Below, piece by piece: positions 12,076 through 22,834 of a stretch of DNA of 64,000 bases. Below the pieces are notes generated by a model, which searched no databases, was not told the origin of the DNA, and saw only the letters and a program-made list of their open reading frames with translations. Source of the stretch: Tenrec ecaudatus (lineage: Eukaryota > Chordata > Mammalia > Afrosoricida > Tenrecidae); NCBI RefSeq assembly GCF_050624435.1, contig NC_134531.1, positions 251,300,812-251,364,811 of the forward strand. The letters run 5' to 3'. Position numbers and translations under genes: made by a program. How positions within the stretch are numbered: position 1 is the stretch's first letter; the number at the start of each line of letters is the position of its first letter.

Positions 12076-12290
12076 ACCCCAAGCAATCTTGATGTTGCAA
12101 TAGCTAAGAGTGCTTGCTCAGGTGCTAACCAGAATTTAGAATGCAAGAGCTACTCTATGAGAAATGACCTGCTGATATGCTTCCATAAGATTTCAGCCTG
12201 GGAAACTCTATGGGCAATTCTATTCTGTCCTGTATGCCTGCTATTAATTGGAATTGACTCAAGAAAACAACATTGACAACAGGATAGATA
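12076..12290 (+). mobile_element. AfroSINE adjoining RTE 3' end
   Basis: Segments in order: AGCTAAGAGTGCTTGCTCAG, GCTAACCAGAATTTAGAATG, GGGAAACTCTATGGGCAATTC (shortened here), TTCTGTCCTGTATGCCTGCT and GGAATTGACTCAAGAAAACA. This is the AfroSINE order with a degraded GTCGCTATGAGTCGG tail. It abuts the tail of the split RTE. Confidence 0.75.
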
Positions 12291-12829
12291 GTGCATGACT
12301 GAATAAGTTTCAAAACTGAAAAGGAGGGATGATAAAGTAAAAGGAAAGAGGTGAAAGCAGAGAAAAACAGTCTTTCTGTGACTGTGTACAAGAACAAGAA
12401 AAACTGGGGGTGGGAGGTAGGCATGTGGGAGTATTCTTACTGTTTAGTTGTCCAAAGACCTGTGATCTCCCCACCCCCACAGTCTATCTTTCCCTATGGA
12501 TTCCACTCTCAAGGAGAAATATGTTCAAGACATAAGCTTTTTAAAAAAAATTTCTGACATTGTCAAATATTTTAACCTGCTTAGAGAAAAATGGGTGAAT
12601 GATGGGATTTTTTTTTCTACTACCATAGTTACAATCTCAGAAATTCATGGGGTTGTCCTACAGGGTCTCCTTGAGTATGCATCTACTCAAAGGCAGTGAG
12701 TTTGGTTGGAGTAAAGTGTGACGTTGTTTTCATCTTTTCTGGATACATATTCAATGATCATATGACATTATGCATTAGTTAATTAAATGACCATCAATGG
12801 TCAATCAATGATCATATGCATTAGGTTAT
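12291..12829. other. Unassigned stretch with a local duplication
   Basis: No repeat family recognised. A segment like TCAATGATCATATG followed by ATGCATTAG occurs at about 12752 and again at about 12803, suggesting a local duplication of roughly 50 bp. Confidence 0.45.
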
Positions 12830-13330
12830 ATCTGCTGCACAAGACCTCTTTAGAGTTGAAAAGTAAGGACGTTACTTTGAGGAGTTAGGTACACCTGAGT
12901 CAAGTCATGTATTTTAAATCGCTTCATATGTATATGAAAGTTGGACATTGAATAGGGAAGACTGAAGAAGTATCAATGAGTTTGAATTGTGGTGTTGGCA
13001 AAGAATATTGAAAGTGCAGTGGACCACCAAGAGGATAAATCATTCTGTCTTGGAAGAAGTACAACCATAGTGCTCCTTAGAGGTAAAATGGAACGACATC
13101 ATCTTAAATACTCAGGACAAGTCAGGAGAGATGAGACCCTGGAGAAGGACATCATGCTCTGTAATGTGGAGCAGAAGCGAGAAAGAGGACAGTCCTTAAG
13201 TAGATGGATTGAAACAGTGGCTGTAACTATGGGCTCAAACCTAAGAACATGATGAATTGATGCTTCATTCTGTTGTACATAGGATTGCTATGGGTCAGAA
13301 CTGACTTGGACGCACCTAACAAAAAAAATA
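12830..13330 (+). mobile_element. RTE LINE, 3' end
   Basis: This 500-bp 5'-truncated copy holds the segments TTTGAATTGTGGTGTTGGCA, TCTTGGAAGAAGTACAACCA, GAGAAGGACATCATGCTCTG and ATTGCTATGGGTCAGAACTG, and ends CACCTAAC plus an A-run. An open frame at 12989-13252 is decayed RTE ORF C-terminal sequence. It keeps the complete RTE 3' tail shared with AfroSINE. Confidence 0.88.
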
Positions 13331-13919
13331 ATACATACTCCAAATAAGTTTTACAATTTATGTAGTACTTAAACTTACTTCACTTAATTATATATTATTT
13401 AATGTGATCAGCCCAGTTATTAACCTAACTGAAATTTCTAGAGTCTAGCAACCAAAGAAGACCAGAATATTAGACCATCCATGGCATTTTGTAACATTCA
13501 GTTTTGCTGTGTTAGTGTAAATCAGAGCAATTACCCAAGAAGTATGTTGAGATGAGTTGAATATTTTTATTGTGAAGTGGAAAAACAAAAGCTCTTTAAA
13601 TAAATGTTCCATGTTCTCTTTCAAGTCATTCCTTCTACAGTTTTGCCTTAAGGTTTTTATTTTTAATTAACTGAAATTGCTGTGTTTTAATGTATTTTGT
13701 CTCTCCGTTTATAACATGTTATTTGTTCACCAATATTAATTTCAGGTTTCTAGATTTTTGTTATTTTTATAACAAAAACTTACTGGGCTGCTCAAATAAA
13801 ACTATTTAGTTTTCTTCTTCTTTCTTTCTTTTCCAGCACTATAGAAATTAAAGATGGAAAAGACATGTTGCTTCTCATCTTTTTCTCCTTACTTCAGGGT
13901 TTGATAGTCTTCTTTTTAG
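13331..13919. other. Single-copy AT-rich stretch
   Basis: No recognisable repeat or gene. Pyrimidine-rich runs near 13815-13835 are not followed by a convincing exon. Confidence 0.4.
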
Positions 13920-14260
13920 AAAAATTTTTTCAGCTTAGCTGAAAATTATTCCAGTGACGGGGTTTCCACCACTTCCTGTGGATGACTGTTCCACAGACTG
14001 ACAGATTCCATTTCAGGATTATTTTCCCCCTCTGACTCTGCCTACATTTTTCTTTGCTCAATTTCATCTTATTCATCTTAGTTATTATAGCTCTTTGGAT
14101 GACTCAAACAAATGCCTCTGCCTTCTTACTCTACATTTCTTCAAGTATTTGCAGATGGTTATTATTTCTCCTTAGTCACTATTTGGCCCAGGCTGTTGAA
14201 TTCGGTCTTTCATCTTTTCCTGTTATCCAGTGTTGCTAGCTTTTTCAATCATTTGGTATT
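13920..14260 (-). mobile_element. Ancient L3/CR1-type LINE 3' end
   Basis: The plus strand shows segments typical of antisense CR1/L3 tails: GTTCCACAGACTGACAG, CTTCAAGTATTTGCAGATGG followed by TTATTATTTCTCCTTAGTC, and CCAGGCTGTTGAATTCGGTC followed by TTTCATCTTTTCC. Divergence is high, as expected of a mammal-wide fossil. Confidence 0.6.
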
Positions 14261-14327
14261 TATGTTTAGAACCTTTCACTTAAAAAAAAATGTACTGACT
14301 GCTTAGAGTGGAAAAGTCCTTATCTCT

Positions 14328-14829
14328 TGTGTTAGTCTGGGTACTTTAGAAAAACAAATCCACAGAAACTCATGTATAAGAAAGAGTTTTATATAAAGGT
14401 TAAGTGTGCATCAAGAAAACATCCCAAACCCGTGGTGTCCAAACCCACAAGCCCAACATTAACCTTAACACATATGTCCAACACCAATCCATAAAATCCT
14501 CCACTATCCCACAAAACAAACACAATGATGCTGGCAGCAGGAGGAAAGCCAAGGCAGTGAATGTGTAATCATGTCAGCACCAGCAGGGGTCTCCACATGG
14601 GTGCTCCAGCACCCAGGGCTGCATCAGGGTAGGTCCATGCCGTGTCTTCTCGGGGATGTCTTGCAGAAGTGAGCTTTGCCAGCTAAAACAGGGAACTGGC
14701 TAAGGCTGCTGCACCCTGGTCTGACCATCACAAAGCAAGAGACCCTAGAAAGGTGAGGCTCACCAAGCCATTTATCCCTCTGTTCTTCAATTAACTCCAC
14801 CTGTTTGGCACAATAAGCTAACTACCTCA
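14328..14829 (-). mobile_element. Solo LTR, ERVL/MLT2-like group
   Basis: The left end is TGTGTTAGTCTGGGTACTTT and the right end is an ACTACCTCA segment. A perfect 5-bp TSD, TCTCT, lies at 14323-14327 and 14830-14834. The body is collinear with the LTRs at 9180, 28499 and 58982. It interrupts otherwise single-copy DNA. Confidence 0.88.
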
Positions 14830-16559
14830 TCTCTCTATAGAACTTCTCTCTCAGAAATTCTCTCAGGAAACACCCACAACACATTAAAAGACAAATAATT
14901 CAGGAACCTAGCATCACTTTAGCTTTAGTTTGAACATTAAACAATGGTGACTTTTCCTGGTTCAAATTCTCCAGCTTCGAGCCCTGTGTCTTCCATGAAA
15001 TTGCAATCACTATATTTGGTGCTGTAAAGGAAAGGACCACTCCCTTATTGTGCCAATGAGGAGGATGCATCCTGACAATGAGGCCCTTTCATGAAATAAG
15101 AATGAGATTTTTTAAAGGAAGTTTAAATTTCAAAGAGAATGTTGCTTCAAAGTTCTTTGCAAACCTAGCTACCCTCACTACATACCCTTAGATGTCAAAG
15201 TTCATTTGTGTGAAGCAAAATGATCTTTACTAGTCAGTACTATAATTAACATCTGAACATATTAGTTTATGAAATAGATAATTTTTGGTCTCTTTTATTA
15301 GCAACATAGAGAAGATGTTAAAAATATATAATAAATATAAAAACGCCAAATGTTTGGAATCTTTTGGAATACCAGAAATTCCGGAGTCTCTACCTTCTTG
15401 ATCTCTTGGGTGATCAATAAATAAATCAAATGTATTTTTCTTTTATCAAATCCTTCCCCCAGTGGAGAAATGACTAGTATCATGAACTGTAGTTCCCATT
15501 TATTTGTTTTTTATTCCATTAATACTTACTTTGATATTTTTTCAGGTCCAGAGGAAGGCACTAGATTAAATTCTTTAAAATAGTTGCTGTTTTATCTAAT
15601 TTTTGAGATGATTAAAATACATGCATGTTAACATTGAATATCATCTGTTTATACATGCTGGTGGTAAAGGGATCATAGCTAGAAATCACATAAGAGTGCA
15701 GAAATACATAGACTCGGAGCCATGGGGGGCTGGAATAGCCAGTTATCAGGCCATGTGCTTACTATATAACCTATAGTATCTTAATCTCCTCAATGGGATT
15801 GTTTAATTCATTATTGTTATTAATTGTTAACATATGATAAAAAATCTCAAACTTCTTACTTTGGAAGTACAGTTAAACCTCACCTTTACAGTAGTGATTA
15901 TCTTTAATATCTGTGTAGTTATCTCTGTAGAGTGCAACAAAATTAACTAGAGTTATATCCTCCCACACATTTGCTCAGAAACCAGACCTTTGGGATGATT
16001 ATACTTTCTAATAAATTCTTTCCCTTCTGTCTAACTTCTAGACTCTGCTGAAGTACTTTATGTTTTATGTCCATGTTAATGTATTTTATAGTCACAGAAT
16101 GCTTGTATAGCATATTTTCACTTATTACCTACATTATAATTTTTAATTATGGTATATTCATTTATTCAAATTTCCATAGATTATACCAGATTAATATTCA
16201 GTGTTGTTTTCTAAAAACATTTGTCAAATCTAGAAATTTTATATGTATGTTTCTTTATTAAGTAAAACATCATGAAATTTATCAGGTAATGTTTCAGTCA
16301 AAATACATGGGGAGGTTTTATGAAGAGGAGCATATGATTTTTAATTCTTTTAAATCTGAAAATGAAGACTATCTTAGGACTATATTAGAATCGTCAATGA
16401 CAGCAGTTTTTTCCTCTTGTAAGTCATCAAACCATGGAGTATCATTCTCCTTCCTTTGGTTGGGGGTGAAAAGTCTGATATTGGCTTGACTTTCCTTTCT
16501 TTGTAAGTAATTTGTTCTTATTGTCCAGTTTAAAAATTTTATCATTAATATCTTCGTGA
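14830..16559. other. Single-copy AT-rich interval
   Basis: About 1.7 kb without a recognisable repeat family. Short open frames here (for example 15298-15483 minus, 16067-16261 plus) show no domain, splice context or composition that supports coding. A faint MIR-like trace around 15750 is too weak to call. Confidence 0.45.
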
Positions 16560-19030
16560 TTGTATTAGTTATCTTACTTGTATATGAAATTATATCACAT
16601 TTTACTTGCTCAAAAGAACAAATATTTTTTGTTTCATAATTCCTGTGATTCTTGCATGTGGTGTTGCTAAACTGAATGATTCCAATTCAGGATCTCTCTT
16701 GAAATGGCAGTCTAGCCAGGGCTGTGGTCAACTACATTCTGAGTAGCACTGGAGTACCTGTGAAGATCAGTTTCTTGGCTCTTGATGGAAGTTCAATCCC
16801 TTGATGTCTTCTTGAAGGTGGGCTTGTACAAGGTCCTCTCCATAGGGTTCTACGTTAGTCCAGGTAGACTAGAGGAAAATTCAGGGAGACTTATATATGT
16901 GTATAAGAAAGAGCTTTATATAAAAAAGTAACTGTATATGCAGAAAATAGCTTATCCCAATCCAGATCAAGTTCCTACATCCAATAATGGCCCACATGTT
17001 CAATACCAATCTATAAATTCCTCTTCAGACTCACAACACCGGCATTGAGGCCCGATGCAGGAAGATCACAAGGCAGTGGGTGGAAAGTGTTGTGGATTCA
17101 GTGGTGGTGTAAGCATTTCAGCACTGTCAGGGGACTCCACATGGCTCCTTCAGCTCCAGGGCTCAAGCATAGCTGCATGTGTCTTGTCAACAGGATGTCT
17201 CACAGCCCTGCTTCCAGTGAGCTATTTATCTCCTTAGGGCCTCCAAATGAGGTCATCAAGCTGCGACCTGATTAAAAGGGTAAACTCCACCCCTTTTCTC
17301 TTAATGGTTTCAAGTAGGCAATAGATTATGTAACTACCACAAACCACCCCTTGTCAACCTGACACTTTCACATAACTTTTTAACCATATATAATTTTTAA
17401 ACAAACAATAATAAAATCATATCTGTACTTACCAAGATAAAACTAAAATGCATACAATTCAAAAATGTGCCACCCTCATTTAAATATGACATTCTCTAAG
17501 TGAACAAAACAGAGTCTATATTTATGTGAGTACCTGCAACATAATCCTATACTTCAACACCTATGAAAATTTGTAAGCCAACCACTTCATCCCTTTATCT
17601 TCCCCATTTTGGCTATCTGAATTCTGTATTTCTCATTTACATCAACCCAGTGCTCTGAGGAGACAATCATATTCTTTGGCATGAAGAATCTTCATTCCAT
17701 TTGGAATTTGTGAAGTCTGCATCCATAAGCAAAGTCAAATCAGGACAGGCCATCCATAAATTCAGCAGTATGTACCAGTTCACAGGCTGAAAAAAATCTT
17801 CCCTTTATCTGGTTGGGTTCTGGTCAACTCAATATGGGCTGCCTCACTTAACCTCACAATATGGGGTGCCCATTGGTTGCCTTGCCTTTAGATCATGACC
17901 CCATCACATATTCTCAATAACCCAGGCTTCTTGGACAAGGTCATGTCATAGGCTTAGGTTCCCCACAGTTCTATAAACTTCACATCATCCAACCCACTCT
18001 ATTTGTTTCCCATAGTTCCTGTAAACCAGTTTCATGAGCGTCAGTGGCTGGACTCAACTTGTCTCTTTATTCCTGCATTTTTCTGACTTCCACTCAACTA
18101 GTGGATCCAGGTGGTCACCTAGCAAGCATTTCAACCTGTCCACAGACTCCGTTTAATGTTCAATCCTATAGAGGAGTTTTCTTCAAGGTTCCAGATTTTT
18201 TTTTTACAGCTTCTGATAAAAACCACTTTTTCAAAATTCAAAAACCCAAAGAGTTCCTTTTTTTTTTTCAATCTGTCAACAGCCCCTAGGAAAATCTCTT
18301 CACCTTTGAATGTTCTGAGCAATTAAGACACTGGGTGGGGCTTATCCTTTCAGAACCTTCTTTGCCGAAGTCTCCTAACCCATTTGAAAATTTCAAATTG
18401 GTTGTTGAGAGTTAGCTTACAACCTTTCTATTGATACTTCCCAATAATAATTTCTATGATTTATTACATCAATAAAATAGGCAGCAAAAACCTAGTAGAA
18501 TCAGATCCTAAACTCTTCTTGAATCAGTCAAATTCTATCCTTATCCAACTTATGGACTTGATCTGGATTGGGCTAGGATATTTTCTGAATATACACAGTG
18601 AAAGGGTGAAGTTTACCCTGTCAATAAGGTCACAGCTTGATGACTTCATTTGGAGGTGCTAAGGTGATAAATAGCTCGCTAGAGGCGGGACAAATAGACT
18701 CACCCTGTGAAACATTCCTGTTCATAAGACACATGGAGCTTTGCTAGAGCCCTCGTGCAGAAGGAGCCATGTGGAGACCACTGCTATTGCTAAATTGCTT
18801 ATACTGACACTGGATCCACAAGACCTTCCACCCACTGGTCTCAAGTTGGCAATAGATTATGTAGCCACTGCAGGTTCTTTGAAGGTCCTTTTGCCAAAGC
18901 AGATGACTTTCACAATATGCATGATTCAAAGGAAAGGAAGGAGAAGCCACAATAACTTTTTTGACCTACACAAGGGCTGAATACCAACAGACAAAATTAA
19001 TAATTACCATTTGGGTAACTGGCTACCACA
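16560..19030 (-). mobile_element. Ancient mammalian LTR-type repeat, split by a provirus
   Basis: The pieces 16560-16850 and 18873-19030 join into one old repeat. The left part carries TATTAGTTATCTTACTTG, AATGATTCCAATTCAGGATC, GCCAGGGCTGTGGTCAAC and CCTCTCCATAGGG. The right part carries GGAGAAGCCACAATAAC, TTTTTTGACCTACAC and ends GGCTACCACA. This is the order of an old ERVL/MaLR-type LTR on the minus strand. The LTR element at 16851-18872 sits between the halves with a 5-bp TSD, so the two halves were contiguous. Confidence 0.6.
16851..18872 (-). mobile_element. Rearranged ERVL/MaLR-like provirus with intact TSD
   Basis: The minus-oriented 3' LTR is 16851-17341, followed by 17342-18545 of internal sequence paralogous to 8068-9793. 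The remainder (18546-18835) is LTR sequence in the opposite orientation, in two blocks: the CTTATGGACTTGATCTGGAT block and the block from GTGAAAGGGTGAAG to CTTCCACCCACTGG. It closes with 37 bp of correctly oriented LTR terminus ending CCACTGCA. A perfect 5-bp TSD, GGTTC, lies at 16846-16850 and 18873-18877. The 5' internal portion and primer site are absent. There is no coding capacity. Confidence 0.75.
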
Positions 19031-19159
19031 ATAGGTCCCCATGGTCTTAATTCGATATTTTTGTTGAGAAAATAAAATAGTCTTGTCTATTCTAAAATAT
19101 CACAGAGTAATGCCATCCATAGTTTGTCCAATTTCGTCTATTAGTAAGATTTTATAAAA

Positions 19160-21120
19160 TGATAGAATAATATTAAAACCAGGATTTCCAGCAAGAAGGT
19201 GCTCAGATAAATGGGATGGTTTTGAGCTCTATGACTATTGTTGAGCTTGGGGACTGGGAGACCAAGTGGGGGATTTGGGTCATATAATTGAGCCTCACAA
19301 CACCACAACCCAGGGGTGGAACTTTCCCCCCAACCACCACCTTCACTCACTATGGAGCTCAACGATCTGAGGTCTGGTGCACAGGTATCCCAGGCTGCAC
19401 CACCTGTGCCACTGAGGTTCCCATCACAGCCAGACTCCTTCTGCCATTCATCCGTGGATCTTACCACTGCAGCATGACCCCCTCCTCCTCCCCACCACAC
19501 GCTGTCTGCCAACAGCTCTTGCTGCTGTAGCCAGAGACTGTCTGCCATTTGAGCACACTTCCCTGCCGGCTCTTCACGGCCCCACTGTACCCTCTGGCCC
19601 AATGTTTATCTGAATGACCTAGCTCTGCCTGGCCCCAAAGCTTACCCAACATTGCCAGACCCAGTTCCATTTCCGCGGCCACCCCCCCACCCCCGCTACT
19701 GGCTCCCATGCCAAAGCAACAGCTTTTACGATCAGCCTGCACAACGCCACCCTTGCTGTCTACACCTCTCCCACCTATGTTACCTGAGAGGGCCACCTGC
19801 CCTGCCCTCCAAATAGGAAATCTGGGCTGTCTAGGGAGAGAGTAAAACCCTAGCAAGATAAAGAAACAACTTAATCCCCCAGGGCATTTGGCATAATTTT
19901 AGAAACATTTCTACTAGCCTCCCACAGAGAAAACTCAGGTCTTCCTGAATCCCAGGAAAATGATGCTAAGCTCCACTGAAGTGTCACACAGGCAGCAATC
20001 TGAATAACAACCTCTATAAGAAAGTGTATCTGACCTTCCTCACATGAACGCTGAAGATGAAGGTGTGCATAAGTAAATGTGGTGAAGAAGGCTGATGGTG
20101 CCCGGCTATTGAGAGGTATAGCGTCTGGGCACTTAAAGGCTTGAAAGCAAACAAGCGGCCATCTAGCCCAGAAGCAGCAAAGCCCACACAGAAGCAGCAC
20201 ACCAACATGGGTGATCGTGAAGGGCAGAGGAGACCAGGTCTCAAACAACAAAGGCGGGGGTTAGGAGGAATCACATCACCATGAATGAGGGGGAGTGCGT
20301 GATGGGGACCCAACGCCCATCTGTAGACAGCTGGACATCCCTTGCAGAGGGGTAGTGGGGAGGAGATGAGTCACTCAGGGTTCAGTGTAGCAACAATGAA
20401 ACTCAAAACCTTCCTCTAGTTCTTGAACGCTTCCTCTCCTCCCAATTATCATAACCCCAATTCTACCTTGCGGACCTGGTTATACCAGAGCATGTACAGC
20501 GGTGCAGTAGGGATCTGGAAACACAGGGAATCTAGGACGGATGAACCCCTCAACACCAGCGGTGGGAGTGGTGAGACTGGGAGGGAAAGGGGTGTAGAAA
20601 GGGAGAACCGATCTTGGAGATCTATGTGTAACCTTCTCTCTGGGAGATGGGCAATGGGAAGGTGGGTGAGACGCCGGGCAGTGTAAAATAAGATAAAATA
20701 ATTATTTATAAACTATTAAGGGAGCATGGGGAAGGGGGGGAGCGGTGAGGGAGGGGGAGGGGGAAAAAAAGGAAACCGAGCTGATTCCAGGAACTCAAGT
20801 GGAAGGCGAATTTTGAGAATGACAAGGGCAATGAATGTATAAGGGTGCTTTGCTCAATTGATGTATGTATGTATTGTGGTAAGAGTTGTATGAGTCCCAA
20901 TAAAAAGATTTATTAATTTAAACAAACAAACAAAAAAAAGGAAAGTGTATCTCGGAGGAGGGAAGGGGAAATATATGGAACTGATATCAGAAGCTCCAGT
21001 GGGAAGAGAATGCTTTGAAAATGATGATGGCAACATATGTGCAAATGTGTTAGACACATTGGAGGAATGTATAGATTGTTATAAGAGATGTAAAAGCCCC
21101 CAATAAAAGTATTTTTAAAA
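19160..21120 (+). mobile_element. L1 with an unusual GC-rich body, split by a younger L1
   Basis: The pieces 19160-20031 and 20953-21120 are joined by the TSD of a nested L1. The right piece ends with the lineage L1 terminus (TTGAAAATGATGATGGCAAC, then CCCCAATAAAAGTA). The left piece is not the 3' UTR seen in the other copies: about 19240-19860 is GC-rich, with cytosine-rich runs near 19680 (a C7 tract next to CCCCCGCTACTGG), and 19870-20031 is also unlike them. Frames on the minus strand at 19141-19602 and 19461-19856 are open but Gly/Ser/Trp-rich without a domain, as expected of chance. Either a distinct L1 subfamily or a chimeric retrocopy; I cannot decide. Confidence 0.55.
20032..20940 (+). 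mobile_element. Young tenrec-type L1 3' end, 12-bp TSD
   Basis: This 909-bp 5'-truncated insertion holds the collinear 3' UTR segments seen also at 39712-40640: ACATGAACGCTGAAGATGAA, AACAAGCGGCCATCTAGCCC, CATCTGTAGACAGCTGGACA, a G-rich tract at 20720-20763 and the terminus GTATGTATTGTGGTAAGAGT with CCCAATAAAA. The tail is A-rich (AAACAAACAAAC). A perfect 12-bp TSD, GAAAGTGTATCT, lies at 20020-20031 and 20941-20952. The sharp TSD and low decay suggest relative youth. Confidence 0.93.
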
Positions 21121-21482
21121 AAAGAAAAGAAAAGTAAGAAGATTAAAGAGAAAGAATAGCAAAATTTTGAATGAATGAGAAAATATAACACATGAGAACT
21201 GAAAAAAGAGAACTGTTGTCACTATACTAATATTTTAAAGCAAAAGTATTAATAAATATAAATAGTCAATTTGGGGGAAAGAAAGCCAAAGAAAGAAAAT
21301 GCAATATGAGCGAAGGACCTAAACCTAACGACACTCATAGATGAAGCAAACATTGATCTGCCACAGAAAGAAATCTTTAGAAATCTGCTTTGAATCATAT
21401 AGGACATGAGGGAACCAATAGAGGGAGTAGGAAAAAGGCTAATTTAAAGATAGGAGATGACAACAAAGAATATGCAGATGGA

Positions 21483-21995
21483 TGTGTTAGTCTGGGTAGA
21501 CTAGAGAAACTAATCCATGGACACACATGTGTATAAGAAAGAGATTTTAAAAATTTTTTTTAAAAAGAAAGAGATTTATATACATTAGCAATTGAACATT
21601 GAGCAAACATATATGCCCATTCCAGATCAAGTCCATAAGTCCAATATTAGCCCATATGTCCGATACCAATCTATAAAGTCCTCTTCAGACTTATGAAACA
21701 CGTGCAATGATGCCAAATGTAGAAGAAAGTTTTTGGATCCAGTGTCATTGGAAACATCTCAACACTGGCAGGAGTCTCTCCACCAGGGTGGGTCTATGTG
21801 TGTTGTCAGGTTCTATGTCTCCCAGTGTGTGAGCAGTGTTTCTTCTATCTCCAAGGAGGAAATACCAGTTTCCCAGAGTTCTCAGGAGAAGGCCATGCCC
21901 ACACAGAAGCCTTATTGGCTATGATCCATTGACAGACTAGACTCCACTCCTACACTCTCATCCTCAAATTGACAAATGATTATATATCTACCACA
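21483..21995 (-). mobile_element. Solo LTR, ERVL/MLT2-like group
   Basis: It starts TGTGTTAGTCTGGGTAGACT and ends ATATCTACCACA. The near-perfect TSD is ATGGA (21478-21482) against ATGTA (21996-22000). The left flank is L1 and the right flank resumes L1 ORF2 sequence at AATAACTCTGAATATCAATG. An A/T-rich internal slip (about 21548-21570) duplicates the AAGAAAGAGATTT segment. Confidence 0.85.
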
Positions 21996-22169
21996 ATGTA
22001 ATAACTCTGAATATCAATGATCTGAATTCATCCATTAAATGACAAAGGCTAGCAGACTGGATTAGAAAGCATAACCCATCGATCTGTTTTCTGCAAGAGG
22101 CACATCTTAAGCTTACTGAAAAAAATAGGTTGGGGATCACAAGCTGGTGAAAAGTATACCAAACAAATA

Positions 22170-22507
22170 CCAAACAGGCCAGTTGGTGGGAAGTCTTATG
22201 TATCTACTGGCTTGTACGCATCTCTGTGCTGGCAGGGGTCTCAATGTAGCTTCTCCAGCTCCAGAGATTACAGGCTATAGCAGCACAGTGCCATATATCT
22301 TGTCAGTACAGCATCTCTCAGGGAATGAGCAATGAGTCTCTCCCACTTCCAAGAAGAAAATCCAGGAATTCCTAGAATCCTCAGGGGAAGGCCATGCCCA
22401 AACAGAGGCCTCATTGGCTATGACCTGATTGACAGACAAAATTCCACACTTTCACTCTTAATCCACTCAAGTCCCAAATTGACACCAGATTATCTAACTA
22501 CCACAAT
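22170..22507 (-). mobile_element. Truncated LTR of the same group
   Basis: The sequence from about 22170 (CCAGTTGGTGGGAAGTCTT) to ACTACCACA at 22507 matches the right part of the reverse-oriented LTRs. The roughly 180-bp TGTTAG-side end is missing, so it is a truncated or partly deleted copy. L1 ORF2 sequence continues on both sides. Confidence 0.75.
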
Positions 22508-22519
22508 GGGCACAATATA

Positions 22520-22834
22520 ATGCACAAGGAAACAGTAGGTCAAGAGCCGATGAACACAATAAATATATATGCTCCCAATAAGAGACCCATGAAATTCAAT
22601 CAAATTCTTCAAAAGATGAAATATGAAATCACAGGTTCAACAACCATAGTAGGTGATTTCAGTACACTGCTTTCTGAGAAAAATAGATCAATGGGAAAGA
22701 AGCTCAACAAGGAGACCACCGAACCAAACTCTACAATTCTGCAACTTGACCTGATAGACATATTTAAAGCTCTCATGCAAATGCAAAAGAATTCATATTC
22801 TTTTCAAGTGCCCATAGCATGTAATCGAAAATAG
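22520..22834 (+). pseudogene. L1 ORF2 endonuclease-domain fragment
   Basis: The 104-codon frame contains NIYAPN and GDFSTLLSEKNRS, corresponding to the conserved NIYAPN and GDFNTPLS motifs of the L1 APE-type endonuclease. The asparagine of the GDFN metal-site motif is replaced by serine. A frameshift ends it before the SDH motif. Part of the dead L1 spanning 21150-28435. Confidence 0.85.

Noticed and set aside
19141-19856. Overlapping minus-strand frames of 153 and 131 codons
   Set aside because: They lie in the GC-rich body of an L1-linked repeat, overlap in different frames, are Gly/Trp/Ser-rich and show no domain; high GC lowers stop frequency.
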